Below, one piece after another: positions 34,543-44,143 of a DNA stretch of 64,000 bases. This DNA comes from Marinobacter segnicrescens (GTDB lineage: Bacteria; Pseudomonadota; Gammaproteobacteria; Pseudomonadales; Oleiphilaceae). Under the pieces are notes generated by a model, which saw only the letters and a list, made by a program, of their open reading frames with translations, had not been told where the DNA came from and searched no databases. Within the stretch, counting starts at the first letter, position 1. Every line of letters starts with the position of its first letter. The stretch spans positions 124,001 to 188,000 of the forward strand of contig NZ_FOHZ01000006.1 of NCBI RefSeq assembly GCF_900111555.1, in the 5' to 3' direction. Both the position numbers and the translations under genes were made by a program.

Positions 34543-36186
34543 TTACTGACTTCCGTCAAGGTTCAGCTGGATGTCGGTACCTGGCAAGGCGGCAGTATTG
34601 TGGCCGGCAAACACGCAGGTCCGTCCTTGTAGCCAGGGTTCCATGGACACACGGATCTGCTCGATGGTGGCGCTGTCCAAGCCTGTGAATGGTTCATCGA
34701 GCAATAGCAACCAGGAAGGTCGCAACAGGGCTCTGGCCAGGGCGAGGCGGCGACGCTCACCGCCGGATAGCCTCCGCCCCTGTTCGCCAATCATGCTGTA
34801 GAGCCCATTGGGTAACCGCTCCAGCAACGGCGTCAGTGCGACAGCGGCCAGTACCGCATTGAGTTCCTGGTCCGCGGCCTCCGGCTTTGCGATCCGCAGA
34901 TTGGCGGCGACGGTATCGCTGAACAGGTGGGTACGTTGGGTCAGGTAACTGACACCGCTGCGCCAGTCCCTGGTGCTGGCCGGGTCAAGTGCTCGGCCTG
35001 CCAGTTTCAGCTCGCCGTGCCAGTTGTCGTTCAGACCCGCCAACACATCCAGCATCGTGGACTTGCCAGCGCCGGACCGGCCAATGAGGGCCAGGCGGCC
35101 GCCCTCCGGCAGTTCCAGGGAAACGGGGCGCATCAGGGCCTCTCCGTTCTGCTCCACAACCAAGTCGGCGAACTGCAGGTTACCCGGGCCAGGATGCGGG
35201 CCAGAATCGCCCGGGGAGCGGGACTCACCTTCACCGTTCAGACGGCCGGCCGCACCAAGGGTCGCCCCAAGACGGCTGAAGGCCGCCGGCAAACCGGTAA
35301 ACGCTTCCCCGAGGCCCAGAACCGCCAGGGTAAACAGCAAGGCTACCGGACCGCTGAGCTCGCCAGATCGCCAGAGTGACAGCCCGGTCAGCATGGCAAT
35401 CACTGACGCCAGCTGGACCGCCATCAAGGTCAAACCATTGGCCATTGCGGCCTGCCGCTCAACCAGCAAGCGCGTGTTATCCAGGGTGCGACTGTTGTGA
35501 AGCAGGGCATCGGCTTCCCTGGACCACAGGTGGGCGGCCTGGAGTTCTGCGTTACCCTCAATGACATCGACAAAGCGGCCACGCAGGGCTTCGGCCTGCT
35601 CGCCCTGGTTGCGAGACGGTGCCAGGGTGTGGCGGGCCAGCAGGTATAAAACCAGGGGTAACAGCGCCAGGGGCACCAGCGACCAGATCAGCGGAGGTGC
35701 TACCATGGCCATCACCAGGCCAGCGAGCAACAGACCGGCCAGGGCCAGTCCAGGCGGGGCGACCAGTTGCAGGTAAAGGGTGTCCAGCGCGTCAATATCA
35801 GCAATCAGTCGATTCAGCCAGTCAGCCGGGCGCTTGGCCCCAACCCGGTTGGGCCTGGTCATAGTCAGGCGGGAAAACAGGGTAACCCGCACATCGGCAA
35901 GTAACCTGAGCACGGTGTCATGGTTGTAAACCCGCTCCAGGTAGCGGGATACGGTTCGCGCCAGGGCAAAAAAACGTATACCGCCGCCCGGTGTGTAGAT
36001 ATCCAGTTGTGCCGCTACGCCGGCCGCCAGCAATAATCCGGTCAGGGCTGTGGCGGTGATAAACCAGCCCGACAGTGCCAGCAGGCCAATCCCTGCCAGC
36101 ACCGTGGCAAACATCAGCAGGCCGCCAACCAGCAGCCTTCGCCAGCGGGCGGCAATGAGCTCAACCCAGGGCCGCAGTTCATTCAT
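34543..36186 (-). CDS. cydC: Heterodimeric ABC exporter subunit CydC
   Basis: CydC pairs with CydD in the inner membrane; the complex exports thiols and binds heme, and is required for cytochrome bd assembly. The 547-aa half-transporter has six hydrophobic helices and an ATPase with Walker A IGRSGAGKSTMLDVL, signature LSGGERRRLALARALL and Walker B WLLLLDEPFTGLD. It overlaps the cydD stop by eight bases. It is the last gene of cydABDC. Confidence 0.92.
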   Translation of the reverse strand: MNELRPWVELIAARWRRLLVGGLLMFATVLAGIGLLALSGWFITATALTGLLLAAGVAAQLDIYTPGGGIRFFALARTVSRYLERVYNHDTVLRLLADVRVTLFSRLTMTRPNRVGAKRPADWLNRLIADIDALDTLYLQLVAPPGLALAGLLLAGLVMAMVAPPLIWSLVPLALLPLVLYLLARHTLAPSRNQGEQAEALRGRFVDVIEGNAELQAAHLWSREADALLHNSRTLDNTRLLVERQAAMANGLTLMAVQLASVIAMLTGLSLWRSGELSGPVALLFTLAVLGLGEAFTGLPAAFSRLGATLGAAGRLNGEGESRSPGDSGPHPGPGNLQFADLVVEQNGEALMRPVSLELPEGGRLALIGRSGAGKSTMLDVLAGLNDNWHGELKLAGRALDPASTRDWRSGVSYLTQRTHLFSDTVAANLRIAKPEAADQELNAVLAAVALTPLLERLPNGLYSMIGEQGRRLSGGERRRLALARALLRPSWLLLLDEPFTGLDSATIEQIRVSMEPWLQGRTCVFAGHNTAALPGTDIQLNLDGSQ

Positions 36187-37879
36187 CCTGGAGTCTCCCG
36201 TCCACCAGGGTCAGACAACGGTCTGCGGCAGCCAACGCTGCCGGGTGGTGACTGGCCATAATGATGGTAGAGCCCTGATCCCGCAGTTGGCGAATGGCCT
36301 CCAGCAGGTAATGCTCGCTGCGGGTGTCCAGCCCGGCGGTAGGTTCGTCCATCAGGATCAGTGGGTAGCGTGCCAAAAACAGCCTGGCCACAGCCAGCCG
36401 GCGGGCCTGGCCACCTGACAGCCCCCCGCCACCTTCATTAACGGGTGTATCGAGTCCCCCGGGGCGCTGCCGGACCAGGTCACCCAGACCGACTTTCTCA
36501 AGGGCATCCAGCAACGTCTCGTCGGTTGCATCCGGTGCCACCATCCGCAGGTTACCGGCCCAGGTATCCTGCCGAATGAATGGTGTCTGCCCCAGCCAGC
36601 CAAAGGGCCGGGCCCCCGGTTCCTCACCGTTCACACGGACCACGCCGCTTGTGGGGGGCAGAAATCCGGCAATCAGGTGGAGCAGGGTGGACTTGCCCGA
36701 GCCGGAGGGGCCAGCCAGGGCAACCAGCTCGGCTTGACCTCCGCCTTTGCCGACCACCAGGGACAAGGGCTCAAGGCCGATGCTCCCGTCGGGAAAAACA
36801 ACGGACGCATGAACCACTTCCACCACGGCAGTCCTGTTTCCGCAGGCCTGACCGGGCGAACCCGTGGTGGCGCCGGGACGCGTTGCAAGCCGTTGCTGCA
36901 ACTGCGCTGCCGCGCCCAGCGCTGTCGCCCGGTCGTGGTAATGCTGTGCCAGCTGGCGCAGGGGCTGGTAGAACTCCGGTGCCAGTAGCAGTATGAACAG
37001 GCCCGAGAACAGGGTGAGCTCCGGGGACGGACCGTAGGAGATATAGCCCAGTAACCCGAAACCGATATAGATGGCAATCACTGCGATGGCAATGGAGGCG
37101 AAGAACTCCAGCACCGCCGAGGACAGAAACGCCACCCTGAGGGTCTTCATGTTTACCTGCCGGTACTGGTCGGTGGCCTCCGCAATCTCGCGGGTGGCGG
37201 CACCGGTGTATTCAAACAGCTGCAAGGTGGACAACCCCCGCAGGCGGTCCAGGAAATGACCGGACAGGCGTCCCAGGGTTTCCATGTGTTGCTGGTTCAG
37301 CTTCTCCGCTCCCATACCCACCAGGGCCATGAACAGGGGAATCAGCGGAGCCGACAATAGCAGGAACAGTGCGGCCAGCCAGTCCAGCCAGACTACAGTG
37401 ACCAGTATCAACAGTGGCACCACCACCGAGAGCACCATCTGGGGAAGGTAGTGGGCGTAGTATCCGTGCAGTGCTTCTACCTGGTCCTGCCACTCTGACG
37501 CCAGGGTGCCCGCTGAGGACTGACCGACACCGATAGGGCCAAGGTGGTGAAAATGATCAAGCAGGTCCCGGCGCAGGGCCAGCCGTATCCGGTCACTGGC
37601 GCTGGCTGAAAATCGGTTCTGCAGGGCAACGGCGGCTGCCCGCACTGCAATGACGGCCAACACCATGATAACCACGGCAACCAACTGGTCTGGCGGCTGT
37701 TTGCCCACCAGTACCTGATGGGCAATCCAGGCCATTCCCCCCAGCTGGAAGAAAGATGCAACGGCGGCGAGGATGCCCGCCAGAGCGGCGGCTCGAATGA
37801 CACCCAGGGCAGGGCGCTGGCGCTCCCTCAGCCAGCGCGCTGCCTCCCGGGAGGGTGTGTCGGGGGAGGGTTCAGGCAC
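36179..37879 (-). CDS. cydD: Heterodimeric ABC exporter subunit CydD
   Basis: CydD is the partner of CydC. The 566-aa protein has an N-terminal transmembrane domain and an ATPase with Walker A AGPSGSGKSTLLHLI, signature GGGLSGGQARRLAVARLFL and Walker B YPLILMDEPTAGLD. Its GTG start immediately follows the cydB stop with no gap, so strong coupling to the oxidase subunits is expected. Confidence 0.92.
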   Translation of the reverse strand: MPEPSPDTPSREAARWLRERQRPALGVIRAAALAGILAAVASFFQLGGMAWIAHQVLVGKQPPDQLVAVVIMVLAVIAVRAAAVALQNRFSASASDRIRLALRRDLLDHFHHLGPIGVGQSSAGTLASEWQDQVEALHGYYAHYLPQMVLSVVVPLLILVTVVWLDWLAALFLLLSAPLIPLFMALVGMGAEKLNQQHMETLGRLSGHFLDRLRGLSTLQLFEYTGAATREIAEATDQYRQVNMKTLRVAFLSSAVLEFFASIAIAVIAIYIGFGLLGYISYGPSPELTLFSGLFILLLAPEFYQPLRQLAQHYHDRATALGAAAQLQQRLATRPGATTGSPGQACGNRTAVVEVVHASVVFPDGSIGLEPLSLVVGKGGGQAELVALAGPSGSGKSTLLHLIAGFLPPTSGVVRVNGEEPGARPFGWLGQTPFIRQDTWAGNLRMVAPDATDETLLDALEKVGLGDLVRQRPGGLDTPVNEGGGGLSGGQARRLAVARLFLARYPLILMDEPTAGLDTRSEHYLLEAIRQLRDQGSTIIMASHHPAALAAADRCLTLVDGRLQDE

Positions 37880-38881
37880 TCAGTGGTAGCCTTCCCCGGC
37901 ACGGACCTTGCCGCGGAATACCCAGTAGGTCCAGGCGGTGTACCCCAGCACGACCGGGATCACGAACAACAGGCCCAGCAGCAGGAACAGCTGCGATCCA
38001 TAGGCTGAAGATGCGTCCCACAGGGTGTAGTCCGGCGGCACTACGTAAGGCCATTTGCTGACGATCAGCCCAAGGTAGGTACTGATAAATAATCCCATGG
38101 TCGCAACAAACGGCATGCCGTCCTTGTGCCGGCGAGTGGCCCGGAAGATCTGCCAGGCGCAGAACAGGCCGAAGGCGGGGAACACCCAGATCAGTGTGAT
38201 GTGATTAAACCAGCGGTCGCGCACGAACGGATCGACGAACGGTGTCCAGATGCTGATGATCGCAAACACCACCAGCACAGCCACCAGCAGAGGTATAACC
38301 AGTCTGCGCGCCCATTGCTGGAGTTCACCCTCGGTCTTGAGCACCAGCCAGGTGGCCCCCAACAGGCTATAACCGGCCAGCAGGCCAAGTCCGGTCAGCA
38401 CGGTAAAGGGTGTCAGCCAGTCCAGCGCACCACCGACGTAGACGCCGTTTGCCGTTTCAAAACCTTCGATATAGGCACCGACCACGACGCCCTGGGCAAA
38501 GGCAGCAACGGTGGAACCACCGGCAAACGCCCAGTTCCAGAGGTAACGGGAGGTATTGGCCTTGAACCGGAATTCAAAGGCCACCCCGCGGAAAATCAGG
38601 CCGGCCAGCATCAGGAACACGCCGATGTACAACGCCGGCAGGAGAATCGAGTACACCATGGGGAAGGCTGCCAATAGCCCGGCACCGCCAAGTACCAGCC
38701 AGGTCTCGTTACCATCCCAGACCGGTGCCACGGAGTTCATCATCACATCACGGGACTCATCATCCGGCGCAAAGGGGAAGAGAATTCCCACGCCCAGATC
38801 AAAGCCATCCATCAATACATACATGATGACGCCAAAGCCGATGATGAATGCCCATATAAGGGCCAGGTCAAAAAGTTCCAT
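37880..38881 (-). CDS. cydB: Cytochrome bd-type oxidase subunit II (CioB/CydB)
   Basis: This 333-aa inner-membrane subunit has the CydB start FDLALIWAFIIGFGVIMYVLMDGFDLG and about eight hydrophobic segments. It pairs with CydA in the quinol oxidase. It starts two bases after cydA. There is no room for a cydX gene between cydB and cydD. Confidence 0.93.
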   Translation of the reverse strand: MELFDLALIWAFIIGFGVIMYVLMDGFDLGVGILFPFAPDDESRDVMMNSVAPVWDGNETWLVLGGAGLLAAFPMVYSILLPALYIGVFLMLAGLIFRGVAFEFRFKANTSRYLWNWAFAGGSTVAAFAQGVVVGAYIEGFETANGVYVGGALDWLTPFTVLTGLGLLAGYSLLGATWLVLKTEGELQQWARRLVIPLLVAVLVVFAIISIWTPFVDPFVRDRWFNHITLIWVFPAFGLFCAWQIFRATRRHKDGMPFVATMGLFISTYLGLIVSKWPYVVPPDYTLWDASSAYGSQLFLLLGLLFVIPVVLGYTAWTYWVFRGKVRAGEGYH

Positions 38882-38883
38882 AA

Positions 38884-40296
38884 TCAGTACCCTCCCGGAC
38901 GCACGATGTCTTCGTTGTATTCAAACGGCACATGGGCTGCGGAAAGCGGCCGCTTGGGGTGGTCCGACGAGTATTCCCGGTCCTTTGCCTCAAGTCCGTC
39001 GTGCAGTACTCGCATCAGGTAGTAAACGCCTGCCGAGAACACCAGGGCGTAGACAACGATATAACCGATCAGGGTAAACAGGGCCATGCCGCCAGTGAGG
39101 GAGGGTGTCAGCCCCTCCGCCTGGGTCATCATGCCGTAGACTACCCAGGGCGCGCGGCCAAACTCGGTAACGAACCAACCGGCCAGTACCGCTACAAAGG
39201 GCGTCAACGACATCAGCCGCAGCCCCTGCAGGAACCAGCGGTTCTCGGCGTAACGCCCACCCCGGCGCAATACCAGGCCGGCGATGGCGAAGCCGATCAT
39301 CAGGAAGCCAAGCCCCACCATTACCCGGAAGCTCCAGAACACCAGCATTACCGGGGGCTGCTCCTCTTGCGGTACCAGGTCCAGCCCGGGCACTTCACCG
39401 TCGATATCATGGGCCAGGATCAGGCTGGCCATCCCCGGAATCCCGATTTCGAAGTGATTGGTCTGGTTTTCCTGGTCGGGCAGGGCAAACAGCAGCAGGG
39501 GCACACGGGTATCGGTTTCCCAGTTACCTTCCATCGCGGCAACCTTGACTGGCTGGTGTTCCTGGGTATTCAGACCATGGAAGTCGCCAATCACTGCCTG
39601 GGACGGGGCCATGACCAGGAGCATCCACAGGCACATGGACAGGGCCTTGCGGTTGGCCTCAACCTCGCGTCCGCGCAGAAGGTACCAGGCGCTCACACCT
39701 GCAACCACAAAGCCACCGGTGAGGAATGAGGCCATCACCATGTGAACAAAGCGCCACGTGAATGAGGGATTGAAGATGGCTTCGGACCAGGACGTGACAT
39801 GGAAAATCCCTTCCCGAAACTCAACGCCGGCCGGGGTCTGCATCCAACTATTGGCGGAGAGTATCCAGAAGGATGAGATAAACGTGCCGAAAGCCACCAT
39901 GATTGCCGCGAAGAGATGGACCCCTGCCGGCACCTTGTCACGGCCGAACAGCAATACGCCCAGGAATGCGGCTTCCAGGAAGAACGCCGTCACCACCTCA
40001 TAGCTGAGCATGGGCCCGAGGAAGTTGGCCGTCGCCTGGGCAAAGTTTGACCAGTTGGTTCCGAACTGGAACGACATGACAATCCCGGACACCACGCCCA
40101 TGCCGAAAACCACCGCAAACACCTTTATCCAGAAAGTGGACAGTCGGGTCCAGACCGGGTTTTCAGTCTTGAAGGCTAGCCCTTCCAGCACCGCGATGTA
40201 GGAGGCCAGGCCAATGGTAAAGACGGGGAAAATAGCGTGGAAGGAAACCACGAACGCGAACTGGATTCGCGATAGCAACAGGGGATCTAGCTCCAT
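38884..40296 (-). CDS. cydA: Cytochrome bd-type quinol oxidase subunit I, CIO-like (short Q-loop)
   Basis: CydA holds the hemes and the quinol site and reduces O2 to water without pumping protons. The 470-aa length and short Q-loop resemble the cyanide-insensitive CioA branch. His20 in FVVSFHAIFPVFT is the expected axial ligand, MSYEVVTAFFLEAAFLG-type helices follow, and the family motif appears as FGRAPWVVYGMM where the commoner form is GRQPW. It is the first gene of the operon. A clean FNR/ANR site is not seen upstream. Confidence 0.93.
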   Translation of the reverse strand: MELDPLLLSRIQFAFVVSFHAIFPVFTIGLASYIAVLEGLAFKTENPVWTRLSTFWIKVFAVVFGMGVVSGIVMSFQFGTNWSNFAQATANFLGPMLSYEVVTAFFLEAAFLGVLLFGRDKVPAGVHLFAAIMVAFGTFISSFWILSANSWMQTPAGVEFREGIFHVTSWSEAIFNPSFTWRFVHMVMASFLTGGFVVAGVSAWYLLRGREVEANRKALSMCLWMLLVMAPSQAVIGDFHGLNTQEHQPVKVAAMEGNWETDTRVPLLLFALPDQENQTNHFEIGIPGMASLILAHDIDGEVPGLDLVPQEEQPPVMLVFWSFRVMVGLGFLMIGFAIAGLVLRRGGRYAENRWFLQGLRLMSLTPFVAVLAGWFVTEFGRAPWVVYGMMTQAEGLTPSLTGGMALFTLIGYIVVYALVFSAGVYYLMRVLHDGLEAKDREYSSDHPKRPLSAAHVPFEYNEDIVRPGGY

Positions 40297-40496
40297 CGTA
40301 AACCTCCGGTACCTACAGTTCTTATGGAGAGTGAGGCCACTCCCACCTTGGTATACTGCCTTCCGTTTGTGCAGTTTTTGTTAGTACCGGCAGCTAACTT
40401 ATATTCTGGAACACTAGCATGCTACTCTGAAGCCGCTGTTCTCCATAGGGGCAGAATGTCGCACGCACTTGCGTTAAATCAATTGTGGAGAAAACC
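40297..40496. promoter_or_regulatory. Divergent region between cydA and methyltransferase
   Basis: This 200-base region must hold both promoters. TATACT (40352-40357) is a good -10-like element on the plus strand. An imperfect FNR-like sequence TTGCGTTAAATCAA (40469-40482) has only one good half-site. I see no strong palindrome. Confidence 0.35.
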
Positions 40497-41138
40497 TTGG
40501 GCTTTTACGAGGAACGCATACTTCCCCATATCATCGACAAGGCGTGTTCAGTGGGCCAGGTCATGAAGCTGCGCAGCCAGTTAGTCCCGCGGGCCACCGG
40601 TATCGTACTGGAAGTGGGCATGGGGTCGGCCATTAACCTTGAGTTCTACAACCCGGATACTGTCCAGTTGGTGTATGGTTTGGAGCCTTCACCGGGTATG
40701 CGACTGAAAGCCGCCGATAACATGGCCAAATCCCGGGTACCCGTCCAGTGGCTGGACCTTCCAGGAGAGGAAATTCCACTTCCGAATAACAGTGTAGATA
40801 CGGTTCTGCTGACTTTCACACTTTGCACTATTCCGGGTCACCAGCGCGCCCTGGAGCAGATGATGCGGGTCCTCAGGCCTGGTGGGGAGTTGTTGTTCCT
40901 GGAGCACGGTGAAGCCCCCGAGAACCCTACGCGGAAGTGGCAGCACAGAATCACCCCGGTCTGGAAGAAATTCGCCGGCGGTTGCCACCTGAATCGCCCG
41001 ATCGCTCGGCTGATCGAACAGGCGGGGTTCTCCATTAAGGAGTTGGAAAACTTTTACATGCCCGGAGCCCCACAGATCGCCGGCTACCTCTATCATGGTA
41101 CGGCGGTCAAAATTGCCGCAACCCCAGACAGCGGTTAG
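40497..41138 (+). CDS. Class I SAM-dependent methyltransferase
   Basis: This is a 213-aa methyltransferase similar to the METTL7/phospholipid-methyltransferase-like group. It has SAM motif I VLEVGMGSAINLEFY, motif II SVDTVLLTFTLC and VLRPGGELLFLEHGEAP. The start is chosen as TTG at 40497 (GFYEERILP) because GGAG lies six bases before it and relatives begin this way; a GTG at 40485 is the alternative. The substrate is unknown. It stands between the cyd operon and tRNA-Leu. Confidence 0.82.
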   Translation: MGFYEERILPHIIDKACSVGQVMKLRSQLVPRATGIVLEVGMGSAINLEFYNPDTVQLVYGLEPSPGMRLKAADNMAKSRVPVQWLDLPGEEIPLPNNSVDTVLLTFTLCTIPGHQRALEQMMRVLRPGGELLFLEHGEAPENPTRKWQHRITPVWKKFAGGCHLNRPIARLIEQAGFSIKELENFYMPGAPQIAGYLYHGTAVKIAATPDSG

Positions 41139-41146
41139 CCTGCCAA

Positions 41147-41175
41147 TTGCTTTGCGCGCCATGGCCTTATACAAT
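41147..41175 (+). promoter_or_regulatory. Promoter of tRNA-Leu
   Basis: TTGCTT (41147-41152) is followed after 17 bases by TACAAT (41170-41175). A GC-rich discriminator (TCGGCGCG) follows, as is common at stringently controlled stable-RNA promoters. The tRNA begins 26 bases after the -10 box. Confidence 0.7.
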
Positions 41176-41201
41176 TCGGCGCGTCTTTACCCTTCCGAAA
41201 T

Positions 41202-41288
41202 GCCCGGGTGGTGAAATTGGTAGACACTGGGGACTTAAAATCCCCTGACCGTTAGGTCGTGCCGGTTCGAGTCCGGCCCCGGGCACCA
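41202..41288 (+). tRNA. tRNA-Leu (anticodon UAA)
   Basis: The acceptor GCCCGGG pairs with CCCGGGC, the anticodon loop ACTTAAAAT gives UAA, there is a class II variable arm, the T arm reads GGTTCGAGTCC, and CCA is encoded after discriminator A. The length is 87 bases. Confidence 0.97.
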
Positions 41289-41360
41289 CTTGCTATAGAA
41301 ACATTCCCCGCTTTCGACTCAGGTTGATCCGCTTCCCCTCGTCCATTCCGACGATTTTTT

Positions 41361-41380
41361 AACCAATCGGTTGATTGGTT
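41361..41380. promoter_or_regulatory. Operator-like palindrome upstream of the orphan TRAP binding protein
   Basis: AACCAATC-GGTT-GATTGGTT is a perfect 8-bp inverted repeat with a 4-base centre, 98 bases before the ATG at 41478. It looks like a TetR-family operator. The nearest regulator gene is far away, so the protein that binds it is unknown. Confidence 0.6.
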
Positions 41381-41477
41381 AGGCATTGCACGACTATCGT
41401 GATATTTCAGGATGTGAACCATTTTGGGGAGGGAGCCCAAAACCCGTATTACAACAACAAATATCCGGAGTACTAGC

Positions 41478-42638
41478 ATGCCTGTAACATCCCTGGTTCG
41501 TGTTTTATCAACGTCGCTGGTCGTCGGCGGTATGGCCCTTTCCTCCGTTGCGGACGCCAGAACCCTCTCCTATGCGATCGGTTACCCGCCCGGAAGTGAT
41601 TCTGCCAAGGCCGCGCAAAACTACGCGGACCGTGTAGAAAAGTTCTCCGATGGGGAGCTCTCTGTGAAAGTGTACCCACTGTCGCTGCTTAATTTTGCGG
41701 AAACTTCAGCGGGAATTAGGGACGGGATGGCCGACATTGGCTATCTGCTTAGTGCGTACTTTCCGTCTGAATACGCTCATACCAACCTGCTTGCCGAAGC
41801 GGCTATGCAGCTCCAGTTTTTCGGTGACGAAATACAGGGCAAGGAGGGAACAGCGTACATTGGAGCATTAGCGGAGTATATTTTTTTCCAGTGTGAAGAA
41901 TGCCATAGTGAATTTGAGGCTCAGAATCAGGTCTTTACCGGTATCGCGTCCAGTTCCAACTACATGCTGAACTGTAGTGAGCCAGTGACCACAGTGGAAG
42001 AGCTCAAAGGTAAGCGTCTGCGTGCGGCGGGCTCCCAATGGTCGCGGTGGGCACAAACATTTGGAGCTAGTCCGGTTACGCTCTCCGGCAACGAAACCTT
42101 TGAAGCTCTGGAGCAGGGTGTGGTGGACTGTGCAATCATATCCGCACCAGACCTTGAAAACCTCGGGATCATTGAAGCTACTACCGATATTACCATCGAT
42201 GTACCTGGCGGCGTCTTCGCCGGAGCGCCAATTTCCAACACTAACAGGAGCACTTGGCAGAGTCTGACGGATAATCAGCGTACTGCCATGCTGCATGCCG
42301 GGGCCTATATTTCCGCCGAGATTCCCTGGGTATATCACCAGCGTGAAGCTGCCGTGTTGGAGCGTGCCCGCGATGAAATGGGGATTGAGGTTCACACCGC
42401 GTCAAAGGAGCTTCAAGAGGCAACACGTGCGTTTGTTCGTAAGGATATGGAGGTTATCTCCCAGTTCTACGAGGAAACCTATGGCGTGACGAATGGCGCA
42501 GAAATGCTCGAAGAGTTCCGCCCGGTTCTCGAAAAATGGGTCGAACTGGTAAAGGATGTGGACTCTCAGGAAGAGCTGGGCGAGCTTTATTGGAATGAGG
42601 TGTTTTCGAAAGTGGATGCATCTACCCACGGCATGTAG
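41478..42638 (+). CDS. Orphan TRAP-type solute-binding protein (DctP family)
   Basis: This 386-aa periplasmic protein has a signal peptide (MPVTSLVRV... to SSVADA) and a DctP fold. GELSVKVYPLSLLNFAETSAG and the substrate-carboxylate segment LKGKRLRAAGSQWSRW with its Arg are family features. Extra Cys residues (FFQCEECHSEF, NYMLNCSEP, VVDCAII) are uncommon in the family. No DctQ or DctM gene adjoins, so it must use a distant permease or act as a receptor. Base composition looks lower in GC than neighbours, consistent with transfer next to tRNA-Leu. The ATG follows GGAG. Confidence 0.85.
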   Translation: MPVTSLVRVLSTSLVVGGMALSSVADARTLSYAIGYPPGSDSAKAAQNYADRVEKFSDGELSVKVYPLSLLNFAETSAGIRDGMADIGYLLSAYFPSEYAHTNLLAEAAMQLQFFGDEIQGKEGTAYIGALAEYIFFQCEECHSEFEAQNQVFTGIASSSNYMLNCSEPVTTVEELKGKRLRAAGSQWSRWAQTFGASPVTLSGNETFEALEQGVVDCAIISAPDLENLGIIEATTDITIDVPGGVFAGAPISNTNRSTWQSLTDNQRTAMLHAGAYISAEIPWVYHQREAAVLERARDEMGIEVHTASKELQEATRAFVRKDMEVISQFYEETYGVTNGAEMLEEFRPVLEKWVELVKDVDSQEELGELYWNEVFSKVDASTHGM

Positions 42639-42657
42639 GAACTGCGTGCAAGCTGAC

Positions 42658-42691
42658 AAAAACGTCCCGGCTGTCGCCGGGACGTTTTTTA
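42658..42691 (+). terminator. Intrinsic terminator after the orphan TRAP protein
   Basis: CGTCCCGGC (42663-42671) pairs with GCCGGGACG (42676-42684) over a TGTC loop, flanked by A residues and followed by six T residues. This is a strong terminator. Confidence 0.93.
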
Positions 42692-42838
42692 TTTGACCTG
42701 GTGTCCTGTCAACCGATCAGGCCGGGTAAACCTCCGATACCGTGGCCCGCATAGCCGAAGCGGTCTAGAGAAGAGGCAGAACCAGAAACGTGTCAAAAGG
42801 CTGTGAGATCTATCAAGGACTGGTACCGGGCCAATGAT

Positions 42839-43360
42839 TCAATCAGCCATGGAGCAGGGTATATTGTCGTTCAGGTTTGCAACTAACTTGTCGCCAACGT
42901 CGACATGATGTGTCTCGAAAAAACCGGCGTTCATTTCCAGCACGTTCCGGTGTGGAACCCCGGCAGGCCAGGTGGGGCAGTCGCGGGCCTGGTCGGTTTC
43001 GCACGGTGTCATGGTGTCCATGGCGAGGATGACACCATTCTCATCCAGCCAGGCGATATCCAGGGGAATTCGGGTTCGGTACATCCAGAAACCCGCAGAG
43101 GCAGGGCGATCAGAATCGTAAAAGAACAACATACCGGCGCGGGCCGGCAGGCTTTGCCGCTCCATCAGGCCCCAGCGCCGCTGTTCGGCTGTCACCGCGT
43201 GTTCGAGGGTTACCGGAATGGCCCTTTCATCGGTGATCAGGCAGGCCTCCCAGGTCTCAAGTTGCTGGGGTGGGGAACTCTGGGCAAAGGCCGCTGCCAC
43301 GACCAGCCAGAAAGCCAGAAACGCCCGGAATAAACCTGCAATCCGGCTACGGGATGTCAT
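42839..43360 (-). CDS. DUF192 family secreted protein
   Basis: This 173-aa protein has a signal peptide ([17 protein letters not shown]) and the DUF192 core: [47 protein letters not shown] and [18 protein letters not shown]. The function of the family is unknown. The ATG at 43360 overlaps the ABC permease stop by four bases, so it is coupled to the exporter genes; the longer frame to 43483 is an extension. Confidence 0.87.
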   Translation of the reverse strand: MTSRSRIAGLFRAFLAFWLVVAAAFAQSSPPQQLETWEACLITDERAIPVTLEHAVTAEQRRWGLMERQSLPARAGMLFFYDSDRPASAGFWMYRTRIPLDIAWLDENGVILAMDTMTPCETDQARDCPTWPAGVPHRNVLEMNAGFFETHHVDVGDKLVANLNDNIPCSMAD

Positions 43361-44118
43361 GGCTTGAGCCGGTACCCGGTGCGGAAGATCCATGCGATCA
43401 GCACCATGCACAAGGTCAGGAACACCATAATCATGCCAACACTGATACCGATGTGAATGTCCGAGACGCCATAGAAAGCCCACCGGAAACCGGAAATCAG
43501 GTATACCACCGGGTTGAACAGGGTGATGGTCTGCCAGATCTCCGGCAGCATATCGATGGAATAGAAGGTCCCGCCGAGAAACACCAAAGGCGTAACGATC
43601 ATCAGCGGCACGATCTGAAGCTTCTCAAAACCGTCCGCCCACACACCGATAATGAAACCGAACAGGCTGAAGGTCACCGCGGTCAGCACCAGGAACGAGA
43701 TCATCCAGACGGGATGCAAGACGCTGTAATCCACGAACAGCCGTGCGGTGGCAAGGATGATCAGGCCCAGGATGACCGACTTGGTGGCTGCCGCCCCGAC
43801 ATAGCCGATGACCACCTCAATGTAGGACACGGGCGCCGACAGTACCTCGTAGATGGTGCCCGAGAACCGTGGCATGTAGATGCCGAAGCTGGCGTTGGAG
43901 ATGCTTTGCATCAGCAGCGTCAGCATGATCAGCCCCGGTATGATGTAGGCGCCATAGCTGATGCCGTCAATATCTCCCATGCGGGATCCAATGGCGGAGC
44001 CAAACACCACGAAATACAGGGATGTAGAGATCACCGGTGAGGCGACACTCTGCATCAGGGTTCGCCACATGCGGGCCATTTCAAACTTGTAGATGGCGAG
44101 GATGCCATACAGGTTCAT
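43357..44118 (-). CDS. ABC-2 type permease, YadH-like
   Basis: This 253-aa inner-membrane protein has six hydrophobic helices. [23 protein letters not shown] N-terminus and the region [20 protein letters not shown] are typical of ABC-2 permeases such as YadH. It follows its ATPase gene by 25 bases. The substrate is unknown. Coupling to DUF192 downstream suggests a small unit of three genes. Confidence 0.87.
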   Translation of the reverse strand: MNLYGILAIYKFEMARMWRTLMQSVASPVISTSLYFVVFGSAIGSRMGDIDGISYGAYIIPGLIMLTLLMQSISNASFGIYMPRFSGTIYEVLSAPVSYIEVVIGYVGAAATKSVILGLIILATARLFVDYSVLHPVWMISFLVLTAVTFSLFGFIIGVWADGFEKLQIVPLMIVTPLVFLGGTFYSIDMLPEIWQTITLFNPVVYLISGFRWAFYGVSDIHIGISVGMIMVFLTLCMVLIAWIFRTGYRLKP

Positions 44119-44143
44119 AGATTCTCTCCGGTTGTGGGGCGTA

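Noticed and set aside
40469..40482. FNR/ANR-like site TTGCGTTAAATCAA near cydA
   Set aside because: Only one half matches TTGAT-N4-ATCAA, and it lies far from cydA and close to the methyltransferase start.
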